From Tumebacillus avium (GTDB lineage Bacteria; Bacillota; Bacilli; Tumebacillales; Tumebacillaceae), in contig NZ_CP021434.1 of the NCBI RefSeq assembly GCF_002162355.1, forward strand, positions 3,712,001 to 3,776,000: a stretch of 64,000 bases of DNA, in the 5' to 3' direction. Made by a program: the position numbers and the translations under genes. Under the pieces are notes generated by a model. That model saw only the letters and a program-made list of their open reading frames with translations, was not told the origin of the DNA and did not search any database. Below are positions 54,166 through 62,280 of the stretch, one piece after another. Within the stretch, counting starts at the first letter, position 1, and each line of letters opens with the position of its first letter.

Positions 54166-54837
54166 CTAATAATTAGTTGCTTGTTTAATTCGATATGTTA
54201 CCAACCAACCGTCTGAGTAAGCGTAACCTGCGAGAGTTTGCTTCAGATAAGAATTTTTCTTGTTTGTCGTATGCTGCGCGACAAGAAGGTCTGAGCTTGA
54301 GAAGCCGTGTACGACTTGAGTGTGGTAGGTGAGACCGTCGCTACGGACGTATTGAACAATATCACCTGGCCACAGATCTGTATAGATTGTATTAAAGTTA
54401 TTATAAGCTTCCGCATAGGTGTATACCTTGTACTGGTAAGCACGGTTAAATCCATTTCCATTAACATTGCCCCAGTGGTATCTAAATTCATGAGCACCTG
54501 TCCAAGACTTTGAGCGAAGAGGAATATCGGCGCCGTCATAATACCAACTTCTTATATCCCCAGATAATATCCCACCAGCTGAAAAAACTTTGTTTTCCGT
54601 AAGCCCCCCATGAAACAGGACTTGAGAGATAAAGTTCGTACAATCCCCGCCAGCATCTGTGTAGTCGAAGTAAGCCGAGTTAGGATACACAGCATAAGTC
54701 TCTGCATATTGTTTTGCAACTGTTCTGTTGTACCCAGAGTTGGCGTTTGGATCAGAGTTGGTGTAGTTACCGGCATATGCGGGAGACGTCAGTAAGGACG
54801 CCCCGATCAATGTTACGAACAGAGCTTTTTTCTTCAA
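54166..54837 (-). CDS. Secreted Amidase_6-like cysteine hydrolase
   Basis: TTG 54837 is chosen because GGAAGGGG sits 8 bp upstream and the product then begins with a standard signal peptide (MKKKALFVTLIGASLLTSPA-YAG). The mature domain shows YAETYA, AYFDYTDAGGDCTNFISQVL (nucleophile Cys in GGDCTNF), WPGDIVQYV and HTQVVHG (His). This is the pattern of the putative amidase domain (Amidase_6, NlpC/P60-like fold) common in spore-formers. Likely an extracellular peptidoglycan or peptide amidase. First gene of a two-gene minus-strand unit. Confidence 0.85.
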   Translation of the reverse strand: MKKKALFVTLIGASLLTSPAYAGNYTNSDPNANSGYNRTVAKQYAETYAVYPNSAYFDYTDAGGDCTNFISQVLFHGGLTENKVFSAGGILSGDIRSWYYDGADIPLRSKSWTGAHEFRYHWGNVNGNGFNRAYQYKVYTYAEAYNNFNTIYTDLWPGDIVQYVRSDGLTYHTQVVHGFSSSDLLVAQHTTNKKNSYLKQTLAGYAYSDGWLVTYRIKQATNY

Positions 54838-55148
54838 AATTGAAACCCCTTCCATTTTATTATATGCCCGTTTGCAATGCTTGAATACCCCGTCAGTCTT
54901 TAGTCCGAGGCAACCAACTCCTTTCGTTTCAAACTAATCTCATTTACCTAGACAAAGAAAGGGAAATATATCCATATCCAGTTTTATATTAACACTTTTC
55001 TATTATTTGTGGAATATATATTTTGAAATTAATATAATTTGTCGCCTATCCTAAAATGTGATTCTATGAATAAGCTCAGAATCACACATCTCGACTGAAA
55101 AATATACTGATAGTACATGTAATTCTCATCTATAGAATTACTATAGGT
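54838..55148. other. AT-rich intergenic region with two inverted repeats
   Basis: No gene seen. Two palindromes stand out: TGTGATTCT-N12-AGAATCACA (55057-55086) and GTAATTCT-N7-AGAATTAC (55119-55141). They share the ATTCT/AGAAT core and sit just before the decayed XRE regulator, so they may be its operator. A riboswitch was looked for before the amidase gene and not found. Confidence 0.5.
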
Positions 55149-55605
55149 GAACTATCATGCGATGGACAGGTGATTAAGGAGCTTAGGCTGGCACTTGGGT
55201 TGAAGCAGGAGGCGTTGCCGGATGGGATCTGCGTGCAGGGGCAGTTGAGCAAGATTGAGAAGGGGGAGTACATACCAACGTCCAGCACGCACTATGAATT
55301 GGCACGGCGATTGGGGGGAGCGTGGACTTGATATCTCGGCAGGTGCGAGATGCGTGGCACGTTTATGTGGAACAGACACTAGGGATGCTCCGGCATTTGG
55401 TGAAGGAACAGGAGTATGGACAGATGATGAACTGGTCGCCGCAGAACGGGAATGCCCCGTATTTCAGACTCTGGCCGGGGAACAGATCTTGATGTGGCAA
55501 GAAGGCATCGCCTGCTAGTATCTGGCCGGGGCGTTTGCAGAGTCGCTCGAAGTGCTGAAGCAGGCTTTAAAGCTTGAAGCGGCTTCGTACAATCAGTCGG
55601 AACAT
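55149..55605 (+). pseudogene. Decayed XRE-TPR regulator
   Basis: Three consecutive frames give one degenerate regulator. Frame 1 gives GQVIKELRLALGLKQEAL ... LSKIEKGEYIP (XRE helix-turn-helix). After the G6 run near 55315 the next frame gives VDLISRQVRDAWHVYVEQTL. A further shift near 55427 gives LVAAERECPVFQTLAGEQIL, then an in-frame TAG and YLAGAFAESLEVLKQALKLE (TPR-like). No start codon is left, and the rest of the TPR array is missing. It lies directly before the radical SAM peptide locus, so it may once have controlled it. Confidence 0.8.
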
Positions 55606-55608
55606 ACC

Positions 55609-55643
55609 AAAACGTCATGGACAACCGTCCGTGACGTTTTTTT
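55609..55643 (+). terminator. Terminator after regulator remnant
   Basis: AAAACGTCA-T-GGAC-AACC-GTCC-G-TGACGTTTT followed by TTT. Confidence 0.8.
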
Positions 55644-55735
55644 ATTTAAAATAATAAAAATCCGAATAATACGGCATCGGACGCTATAACGTTATATCAA
55701 GTGATTCACGACCGAACGAAAGAGGGGGTAAACAG

Positions 55736-57079
55736 GTGGGGGAAACAGTTTATAAGCGGTCTCGTTATACCGTTCAGCATAAAACGGCCGATGGGAGCTT
55801 TATTTTATATAACTCGATGACCGGGGCGATTGCGGTGGTGGAGCCGGGGCAGCGGGAAGCGGTGCAGCAGACGCTGCGAACGGGTTTGCATGGACCGGCG
55901 GCGACCGAGCTGGAGGAAGGCCTGGTCGAAGGGGGATTTCTGGTCGGGGCGAGCGTTGATGAGCAGAAGGTAAACGATTTCAAACGTTTCAGTTCCAAAT
56001 ATCGGACCGATCACTACGGACTGATTCTCATGCCCACCGAAGAGTGCAACTTTCGCTGCGTCTATTGTTACGAAGATTTTCTGCGCGGCGAGATGACGCC
56101 TGAGGTGCAGCAGGCGGTGATCGAACATGTGCGCCTGAAAGCGCGGACGGTCGAGAGCCTGGACATCGCGTGGTTTGGCGGCGAACCGCTGGAGGGGTAT
56201 CGAGCCCTGTGCAACATCTCGCAGGAGGTGGTGAAGATCTGCGCGGAAAACGGCGTGGAGCTGACCGCTTCGATGACGACCAACGGATACCTGCTGACCA
56301 AGGAGCGTATGGAGACGCTGAATCGATTTCACATCAACCGCTTTCAGATCACCATCGACGGGCCAAGGGATATGCATGACACGCGCCGGATTCTCAAAGG
56401 CGGCGGGCCTACGTACGACCGGGTGTTGGAAAATCTGAAAGCGGTGCGGACGACCGACCTTGATTTTCATATCCGCATCCGCTGCAATTTTGACAAGATG
56501 AGTTCTGAGCGGGCCTCCGAGCTGATCCATGAGCTGCATGCGATCTGTGAGGGCGATGCACGATTTGAGATGTATTTCTTCCCGATCGGCAAATGGGGCG
56601 GAGATAACGACGAGGACCTGTTTATCTACACCAATAAAAACGAGGCGTATGAGCGTTCGTATGAGTTGCAGGCGGAAGCGAACTGCTTTTTCCCGAACGG
56701 CACGTTCCACTCCGGGGCGCTTGAACCGATGGGCAGCGTCTGCTACGCGGCGATGCCGAACAGTGTTGTCATCGGCTCGGACGGCAGCTTGTACAAGTGC
56801 ACGGTGGCGTTCGACGATCCGATCAATCAGATCGGCCGCTTGCAGGCGGACGGGACGCTGGCGATCGATGAACACAAGTTCGCACTGTGGGTAACTTCTG
56901 ATTCCACCGATGATAAGCAATGCAAAAGCTGTTTCTTCCAGCCGGCCTGCCAAGGCGCATCCTGCCCGCTCAGCCGATTCCGGACGGGGAAGAGTCCTTG
57001 CCCGCCGACGAAAAAGAACATCACCAAGGTGCTGGAAGTGCTGATCGCGGTGGAAGAAAATCCAGTGACGGAAGCTTGA
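55736..57079 (+). CDS. Radical SAM/SPASM peptide maturase
   Basis: 447 residues; GTG start with GAGGGGG 8 bp upstream. The N-terminal ~85 residues are a RiPP-recognition-like region (SFILYNSMTGAIAVV). Radical SAM cluster motif CNFRCVYC (C104, C108, C111), then FGGEPL and TTNGYLL. The C-terminal SPASM/twitch Cys set includes GSVCYAAMP, LYKC and CKSCFFQPACQGASCP, so extra Fe-S clusters are expected. Such enzymes make thioether or C-C links in short peptides. The likely substrate is the 22-residue peptide whose gene begins 17 bp downstream with a perfect AAAGGAGGTGA site. An MFS exporter follows. Confidence 0.93.
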   Translation: MGETVYKRSRYTVQHKTADGSFILYNSMTGAIAVVEPGQREAVQQTLRTGLHGPAATELEEGLVEGGFLVGASVDEQKVNDFKRFSSKYRTDHYGLILMPTEECNFRCVYCYEDFLRGEMTPEVQQAVIEHVRLKARTVESLDIAWFGGEPLEGYRALCNISQEVVKICAENGVELTASMTTNGYLLTKERMETLNRFHINRFQITIDGPRDMHDTRRILKGGGPTYDRVLENLKAVRTTDLDFHIRIRCNFDKMSSERASELIHELHAICEGDARFEMYFFPIGKWGGDNDEDLFIYTNKNEAYERSYELQAEANCFFPNGTFHSGALEPMGSVCYAAMPNSVVIGSDGSLYKCTVAFDDPINQIGRLQADGTLAIDEHKFALWVTSDSTDDKQCKSCFFQPACQGASCPLSRFRTGKSPCPPTKKNITKVLEVLIAVEENPVTEA

Positions 57080-57095
57080 AAGGAGGTGATTCTGC

Positions 57096-57164
57096 ATGAA
57101 ATTCGTGAAAAAAGCAAACCAGGCTGTACGCAAGATTAACGCGGGCAACAACTGCAACTGCTAA
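57096..57164 (+). CDS. Putative 22-aa RiPP precursor ending GNNCNC
   Basis: ATG 57096 lies 7 bp after AAAGGAGGTGAT, a near-perfect ribosome site, and directly follows the maturase stop. The product is MKFVKKANQAVRKINAG plus NNCNC: a basic, helical leader and a Cys-X-Cys end. It is reminiscent of the short Clo7bot/CLI_3235-type peptides that pair with SPASM radical SAM enzymes, but is shorter than those I know. A 14-bp UUCG-capped terminator follows, so the gene is the end of the transcript. Modification is expected at the Asn/Cys tail; this is inference. Confidence 0.7.
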   Translation: MKFVKKANQAVRKINAGNNCNC

Positions 57165-57177
57165 TCACACATAGCTG

Positions 57178-57209
57178 CCAAAAAGGACCGTTTCGACGGT
57201 CCTTTTTGG
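57178..57209 (+). terminator. Strong terminator with UUCG loop
   Basis: Perfect 14-bp stem CCAAAAAGGACCGT / ACGGTCCTTTTTGG around TTCG. Confidence 0.93.
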
Positions 57210-57287
57210 ATGTTTACGAGTCTGTAAACTTGTTAGCGAATCGTATATAATGGAGCCAAATCGGCGAAAGGGCAGAAGGACAGGTGA

Positions 57288-58555
57288 GTGAGCATGGATT
57301 CGCGGTTTGCGATTTTCCGGCAACGCAGCTTTTTGTTTTATTGGCTCGGCTATGTGCTGTCACAGCTGGGCGATGTCATTTTTATGATCACGATGTCCTG
57401 GATGATCGTGGAAGTCACCGGCTCCGGGATCATCATGGGTACATTTTTGATGATGTTTGGCATTCCGCGGCTGGCTGTCATGCTGATCGGCGGCGTGATG
57501 GTCGACCGCTATGATCCGCGAAAAGTGATGATTTACTCCGATCTGCTGCGGGCGGCGGTGCTGGCGGTGATCTTGGCGTTTAGCATCGGGGGATGCCGGA
57601 GCTGTGGTTTTTTTATGTGATGGCTGTGATTTTTGGACTTGTTGATGCTTTTTACTGGCCGGCGGCTGGCGTCATTCGGCAGCGGATTGTGACGAAGGAG
57701 CATTACACCCAGTCGAACAGCGTGCTGATCGGCTCGATGCAGGTGGCGGGGATCATCGGCCCGCTGGCCGGGGCGATGATCTTTGCTATGGGCGGCTATC
57801 ATCTGGGGCTGGTGCTCAATGCCTTGTCGTTTATCATCTCCGCCGGGACGCTGGCGTTTGTGAAACTGCAGCCGCAGGAGTCTGCTGCGGCATCGCCAGC
57901 CGGGAAGCAAAAGCGTTCCTTTAAAGCTGACTTTCTGGAAGGCATCCGGTATGTGGGGAAGACGCCGATCATTTTGACGATGATCATCGTGAGCTTTTTC
58001 GCCAATGCCGGGGCGAACGGGGTGTCGGTCGGGCTGCCTTTTTTGGCGGAGAAATTCGGCGTTGGCGCGGCCGGACTGGGGCAGATGTCGGCCGGCTGGG
58101 GGATTGGCGGGCTGATCGGGGCGGTGGTGATAACGCTGATCGCCATCAAGAACCCGACACCGCGCATGACCTTGATCGCTTTTTTCGTGCAGGGGGTCGC
58201 GATTTTTCTGACGATCTTTACGCTGAACCATTGGTATGCGGCCGCCTTGCTGGTGGTCTGCGGCTTGGCCTCTACGTCGATTCAGGTCTTTTCTTCCAGC
58301 GTCAACCAGACGATCATCCCGCCAGAGCTGATGGGGCGGGTCGGCAGCGTGATGGCGCTGATCTCGATGGGCTCGACACCGCCCTGCCAGGCGCTGGCCG
58401 GATGGGTGATCGATACGTTTGGCCTCGATGTGCTGTACTTCTCCGGCGGTCTGCTGGAACTGACGGCAGCCGGGCTGGCCTTTTTGGTGCCTGCGATCCG
58501 GCTGTACGGGCGCAAGAATGCGCGGCAAAACACATCGGGAAATGTTACGGTATGA
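57288..58555 (+). CDS. MFS exporter, apparent single-base frameshift
   Basis: Major facilitator, about 422 residues and 12 membrane segments if joined. The first part (57288-~57592, GTG start, RBS AGAAGGA) holds helices 1-3 with LIGGVMVDRYDPRKVMI, the MFS motif A loop. The second part (from ~57593, MPELWFFYVMAVIFGLVDAF) holds the rest, ending at 58555. Adding one G to the G5 run at ~57588-57592 restores one frame (SIGGMPELW). The break is thus a one-base loss in the assembly, a real or phase-variable mutation, or -1 slippage. It lies between the two RiPP loci and may export either product; MFS drug/peptide exporters of the MFS_3/Bcr type are similar. A TATAAT at 57245 suggests its own promoter. 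Confidence 0.85.
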
Positions 58556-58579
58556 GGGCTGCCCTCGTATCCGGTTAGC

Positions 58580-58610
58580 AAAAGACTCCCTCGACAGGGA
58601 GTCTTTTTAT
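58580..58610 (+). terminator. Rho-independent terminator after MFS gene
   Basis: AAAGACTCCCT-CGAC-AGGGAGTCTTT with a T-run. Confidence 0.92.
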
Positions 58611-58641
58611 GGTAAAGGTAGGGTAAATATTCCAATAATCC

Positions 58642-58670
58642 TTGTATGTTATTTAGTCGTGTGATAGAAT
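58642..58670 (+). promoter_or_regulatory. Likely promoter of the thiazolylpeptide operon
   Basis: -35 TTGTAT (58642-58647), 17-bp spacer, -10 TAGAAT (58665-58670). It leaves an AT-rich leader of about 160 bases before the first precursor gene; no other feature was seen in this leader. Confidence 0.5.
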
Positions 58671-58835
58671 TCGGTTGTAGATTGTTAGTTACTTTTTTAT
58701 TATGAACTGAAATAGATAATTGTTACGACTGTGTAAAATACGATCAGGAGTAACGAGACAAAATATTAACAATAAAAAACTTACTATTCGGATATTTTTT
58801 CGTGCATTTGTTTGCTTGAAAGGAGGTGAATACAC

Positions 58836-58985
58836 ATGGAAATCAAGGCTCTTGAAGTGACTGGTTTGGAAGTTATGGACCTGAATGATGCAATGGCTCT
58901 GCCGGAGACAGCTGCATCGTCCGGTTCCTCGTCCAGCTCCGGCTGCTCCACTTGCGGTTCCAGCTCCTGCTGCGGATCTTGCTAA
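58836..58985 (+). CDS. Thiazolylpeptide-type precursor, copy 1 (49 aa)
   Basis: ATG 58836 lies 7 bp after AAAGGAGGTG. The acidic leader (MEIKALEVTGLEVMDLNDAM) ends in ALPETAASSG. The core SSSSSGCSTCGSSSCCGSC consists only of Ser, Cys, Gly and Thr, the substrate pattern for azole formation and Ser/Thr dehydration in thiopeptides. Leader motif LEVMDLNDAMALPETAASS is typical of thiazolylpeptide-type bacteriocin precursors. Copies 2 and 3 encode exactly the same peptide. Enzymes for the maturation are encoded just downstream. Confidence 0.92.
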   Translation: MEIKALEVTGLEVMDLNDAMALPETAASSGSSSSSGCSTCGSSSCCGSC

Positions 58986-59031
58986 TGGTGGGAAGTTGGT
59001 GGTGTGAATCTTTGAAGGGAGGTGAATTGAC

Positions 59032-59181
59032 ATGGAAATCAAAGCTCTCGAAGTGACGGGTCTCGAAGTGATGGACCTGAATGATGCAATGGCTCTGCCG
59101 GAAACGGCTGCATCGTCCGGTTCCTCCTCCAGCTCCGGCTGCTCCACTTGCGGCTCCAGCTCCTGCTGCGGATCTTGCTAA
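59032..59181 (+). CDS. Thiazolylpeptide-type precursor, copy 2 (49 aa)
   Basis: ATG 59032 after GGGAGGTGAATTG, 46 bp behind copy 1. The protein is identical to copy 1; all base differences (for example AAG/AAA for Lys4, CTT/CTC for Leu6) are synonymous. The gene is too short for ordinary gene calling but is supported by its ribosome site and identity with its neighbours. Confidence 0.92.
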   Translation: MEIKALEVTGLEVMDLNDAMALPETAASSGSSSSSGCSTCGSSSCCGSC

Positions 59182-59226
59182 TGCGGGGAAGTAAGGAAGT
59201 GAATTTGAAAAGGGAGGTGAATCTAA

Positions 59227-59376
59227 ATGGAAATCAAAGCACTCGAAGTGACTGGTCTGGAAGTGATGGACCTCAATGATGCGATGGCTCTGCCGGAGAC
59301 AGCTGCATCGTCCGGTTCCTCCTCCAGCTCTGGCTGCTCCACTTGCGGTTCCAGCTCTTGCTGCGGATCCTGCTAA
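59227..59376 (+). CDS. Thiazolylpeptide-type precursor, copy 3 (49 aa)
   Basis: ATG 59227 after GGGAGGTGAATCT, 45 bp behind copy 2. Same 49-residue peptide again, with its own set of silent changes (GCT/GCA for Ala5, GAT GCA/GAT GCG at Asp18-Ala19). Last of the tandem set; a hairpin begins 19 bp after its stop. Confidence 0.92.
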   Translation: MEIKALEVTGLEVMDLNDAMALPETAASSGSSSSSGCSTCGSSSCCGSC

Positions 59377-59394
59377 TTTATGCATGCCTCATTC

Positions 59395-59430
59395 GATTGG
59401 TTGGCGCTGCTGTCACAGCGTCAACCAATC
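59395..59430 (+). terminator. Hairpin between precursors and enzymes (attenuator-like)
   Basis: 15-bp stem GATTGGTTGGCGCTG / CAGCGTCAACCAATC (one G-T pair), loop CTGTCA, followed only by TTTCTACAG, a poor T-run. It would let part of the transcripts read on into the dehydratase genes and also protect the precursor mRNA, giving more substrate than enzyme. Confidence 0.7.
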
Positions 59431-59553
59431 TTTCTACAGTCAAGCCGAGCGCTTTGTTTACTACTATCTCATTATAATACATATTTTTCGAAATCATTCT
59501 TGCTTTTTTAGGGGTTTGTCCCAGAAAGAATTACCAACAAGGAGGCATCGGAA

Positions 59554-62280
59554 ATGAAGGACCTGACAACTGACACCCTGCAAGTCCCGTTGGGCGTCGA
59601 TACCAAGCTCGCCCCGAGGTTCATGCTGCGTGTCGCAGGCATCTCGCTTCAGAGTTTGCTGGAGTGGCAAGCTCCAGAGACGATGGATCGCCTCTCTCAA
59701 ATCACGGAGCATACCAATTGGCTGGATCATCACACGCAGCCGCTTGTCGACCAACTCGAGGCCGCCGTGCCGAAAATGACCGATGATGCGCTTCGCAACC
59801 AATTGATCAAATATAAGCGTGACATTTTCAATAACCGTTTTCCGAAAAAGCGTCCTCCTGAGTTTGCCGGACAGATCGCCGCTGATCTGATCGCCGAGAT
59901 GCAAGCTTGGGAGGCTGTTTATCACTCGATCGTCGATCTGGAACAAGAAGCGCAGGCGCAGTATGAACGCGAACTGCGCCATAGCCGCATTCGGATGCAG
60001 GAGCTGGCGCAAGACCCGTATTTTCTGAACGGCGTGGTGCAGACCTCCCAAGAGCTGTACACGAAGATCCAGAAGTATATCGAAACGCCGGTCGACGAAC
60101 ACAGCGGCCGCCTGCGCAAAGTTGAATATGCGCTGAGCACGGTGCTGACCCGCACCGGAGCGAAGACGTCGCCGTTCAGCTCGTTTACGCTGGTCGGGCA
60201 TGGCGAATGGGACGAAGCTGGCCAGGAGAGTCTGGCGTCTGTGCAGCAGTATCGGAGCAAACTGCGGATCAACCATACGTTTGTGCTGCGCCTGTTCGAC
60301 GGGCTGTTGAAGCGGCCGGAGATTCGCCCGCTGCTCACCTATCGGGCCAATCGCTCGTCGATGGTTAGCAACGGGCAGTTCCGCATGATGCGCCGCACCG
60401 ACAATCCCAAGCGTCGCCCCCGCGTGTTCCGCACCTCGGAGGCGCACGTTTCGCTTCATTATAATCCTTCGATTCAAACCGTCTTGGAAAAAGTGCAGGG
60501 AGCGCATGGCGCGATGCTCTCGTTTGAAGCGCTGCTGGGCGAGTTGGCAGGAGTTGGCCAGCGCGAGGAGATCGAAAAGTTTCTCGGGCAGCTGATCGAC
60601 TTGCAGATCTTGGAGCCAACCGCAGAGCTTGTGGATCAGACGACCGACATTTTGACCGACGTGCAAGGCTGGCTGGCAAAGTGGCCGGTGGTGATCGCCG
60701 GGCGGGTGGCCGACAAGCTGCATGCGGTGCAGGAGATGATCGCTGCGTTTGAAACGGCGGCGGTGGAGGAGCGCAGAGAGCTCTTGAACCGCTTGACCCT
60801 GCAGTTTGAAGAGCTGTACGCGGAGGTGGGCGTGGAAGCGGACGGGTCGAGATTTGCCATGCTGCTCTATGAAGACGCGATGCTGCCGGAACCGACGCGC
60901 CTGCCTGCTGACGAGTGGCAGGGGATGATGCAAGACCTTGCGCGCTTGCAGGAACTGTCGCCTTTGTTTGACGTGAAGTACCGCCTGCAGTCCCGTTTGG
61001 CGCAGATGTTCCGGCAAACGTACGGGGAGGACGGCGTCTGCACGCGTGCTTCTGAGCTGATTCAGCCATTGGTGGCGGTCAATCAGGAATTTTTCCGGGC
61101 GATGGTGCCGGAGGAGCTGCATGCCGATCTGGGCATCGCCAATGAGGTGGAGAACATCCGCGTCCTCAATGAGCTGAAAGTTGAGTTTGGCCGGATGATC
61201 TCGGAGCGGCTGTTGAGCGGGGAAGAAGTGGTGCTGAGCGCGGAAGACATTGACGCGTTCACGTCGCAGATTCCGCAGAGCATCCGCAATCGCCCGATGG
61301 CACACGACTTTTTTGTACAGTGGCAAAAGCGGGCTGATGGGCAGAGTCTGCTGGTGCTCAACCAGGCGTATCATGGCTTCCTGACCTTTTTCACCCGCTT
61401 CCTTGATTATGCGGAAGGGGATGAAGTGCAGGAGTTGCGCGCGTATGTGGAGTCGCTGTTTGCCGACACGGGGGCATTTGCTGAGGTGTCCGGGGTGTAC
61501 GGGTTTAATGCCAACCTGCGCGAACCGCTGGCCTCCCGCGAATTGGTGTTCCCGGATCTGCCGCAGACCTGGCCGGAGGAACAGGCGCCGCAGACGATGC
61601 GTTTTCATGACCTGTCCTGGGTGTATGACAAAGCGACCGACCGCGTCGTGCTTCATCATCCGGAAGCCGGCATCGTGCAGACGGCGTTCCTCGGGACGCT
61701 GATCCCGCTGATGCTGCCGAGTCTGGTGAGGATGGTGACCAATCTGTTTACCAACTCGCTGCTGCCGCTCAATTTCCACTCGTTCCATGAGCATACCTTG
61801 AGCGAGGAACAGCGTTTGCAGGAGGTGCGCGTCTATCCGCGGGTGCGGATGGGACAGGTCGTGGTCTCCCGTCAAAAGTGGATGGTGCCGCGCAGCCAAT
61901 TGATCGAACGCGAGAAGAAGGAAAGCGAATATGAATTCTTCTCCCGCGTGCACAAATGGCGCACGAAGCTGGGGCTGCCCAGCCGTGTGTTTATCCGCTT
62001 CATGCCGATGACCGATGCGGAGAATCCGTTCGCGCAGATGTTTGAGAGCAAGGAAGCGGAGCAGGCCAATGTCGATTTTACCAGCTTTAAGCCGCAGTAT
62101 ATCGATTTTGAAAGCCCGCTGTTGGTGCGCCTGTTTGGGAAGATCATCGGCGATACGAGATTTGGCATGAAAATTGAAGAGATGCTGCCCGACGCGGACG
62201 GGATGTTTTTCAAGGAGCAGGGTCGTTCGCATGTGACCGAATTGACGGTGGAGCTGGGCAAGCCGGGCGGAAGGGGTTGA
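59554..62280 (+). CDS. LanB-type dehydratase (glutamylation domain), 908 aa
   Basis: Resembles the long N-terminal domain of LanB lantibiotic/thiopeptide dehydratases, which add glutamate from Glu-tRNA to Ser/Thr of the precursor. Supporting features: KVEYALSTVLTRTGAKTSPF (the conserved R-x-T-P/S-F region near residue 200), LRINHTFVLRLFDGLL, PQYIDFESPLLVRLFGKII near the C-terminus. ATG with GGAGG 9 bp upstream. The usual C-terminal elimination domain is missing and is encoded by the next gene, the split arrangement seen in thiopeptide pathways. The next start overlaps this stop by 4 bp (TTGA). A minus-strand open frame over the whole gene is an artefact. Confidence 0.9.
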   Translation: MKDLTTDTLQVPLGVDTKLAPRFMLRVAGISLQSLLEWQAPETMDRLSQITEHTNWLDHHTQPLVDQLEAAVPKMTDDALRNQLIKYKRDIFNNRFPKKRPPEFAGQIAADLIAEMQAWEAVYHSIVDLEQEAQAQYERELRHSRIRMQELAQDPYFLNGVVQTSQELYTKIQKYIETPVDEHSGRLRKVEYALSTVLTRTGAKTSPFSSFTLVGHGEWDEAGQESLASVQQYRSKLRINHTFVLRLFDGLLKRPEIRPLLTYRANRSSMVSNGQFRMMRRTDNPKRRPRVFRTSEAHVSLHYNPSIQTVLEKVQGAHGAMLSFEALLGELAGVGQREEIEKFLGQLIDLQILEPTAELVDQTTDILTDVQGWLAKWPVVIAGRVADKLHAVQEMIAAFETAAVEERRELLNRLTLQFEELYAEVGVEADGSRFAMLLYEDAMLPEPTRLPADEWQGMMQDLARLQELSPLFDVKYRLQSRLAQMFRQTYGEDGVCTRASELIQPLVAVNQEFFRAMVPEELHADLGIANEVENIRVLNELKVEFGRMISERLLSGEEVVLSAEDIDAFTSQIPQSIRNRPMAHDFFVQWQKRADGQSLLVLNQAYHGFLTFFTRFLDYAEGDEVQELRAYVESLFADTGAFAEVSGVYGFNANLREPLASRELVFPDLPQTWPEEQAPQTMRFHDLSWVYDKATDRVVLHHPEAGIVQTAFLGTLIPLMLPSLVRMVTNLFTNSLLPLNFHSFHEHTLSEEQRLQEVRVYPRVRMGQVVVSRQKWMVPRSQLIEREKKESEYEFFSRVHKWRTKLGLPSRVFIRFMPMTDAENPFAQMFESKEAEQANVDFTSFKPQYIDFESPLLVRLFGKIIGDTRFGMKIEEMLPDADGMFFKEQGRSHVTELTVELGKPGGRG

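Noticed and set aside
54838..54960. Riboswitch (c-di-GMP or c-di-AMP type) before the amidase gene
   Set aside because: Some GGACTAAAGACTGACGGGG-like words on the minus strand recalled GEMM elements, but the conserved core and paired stems could not be traced.
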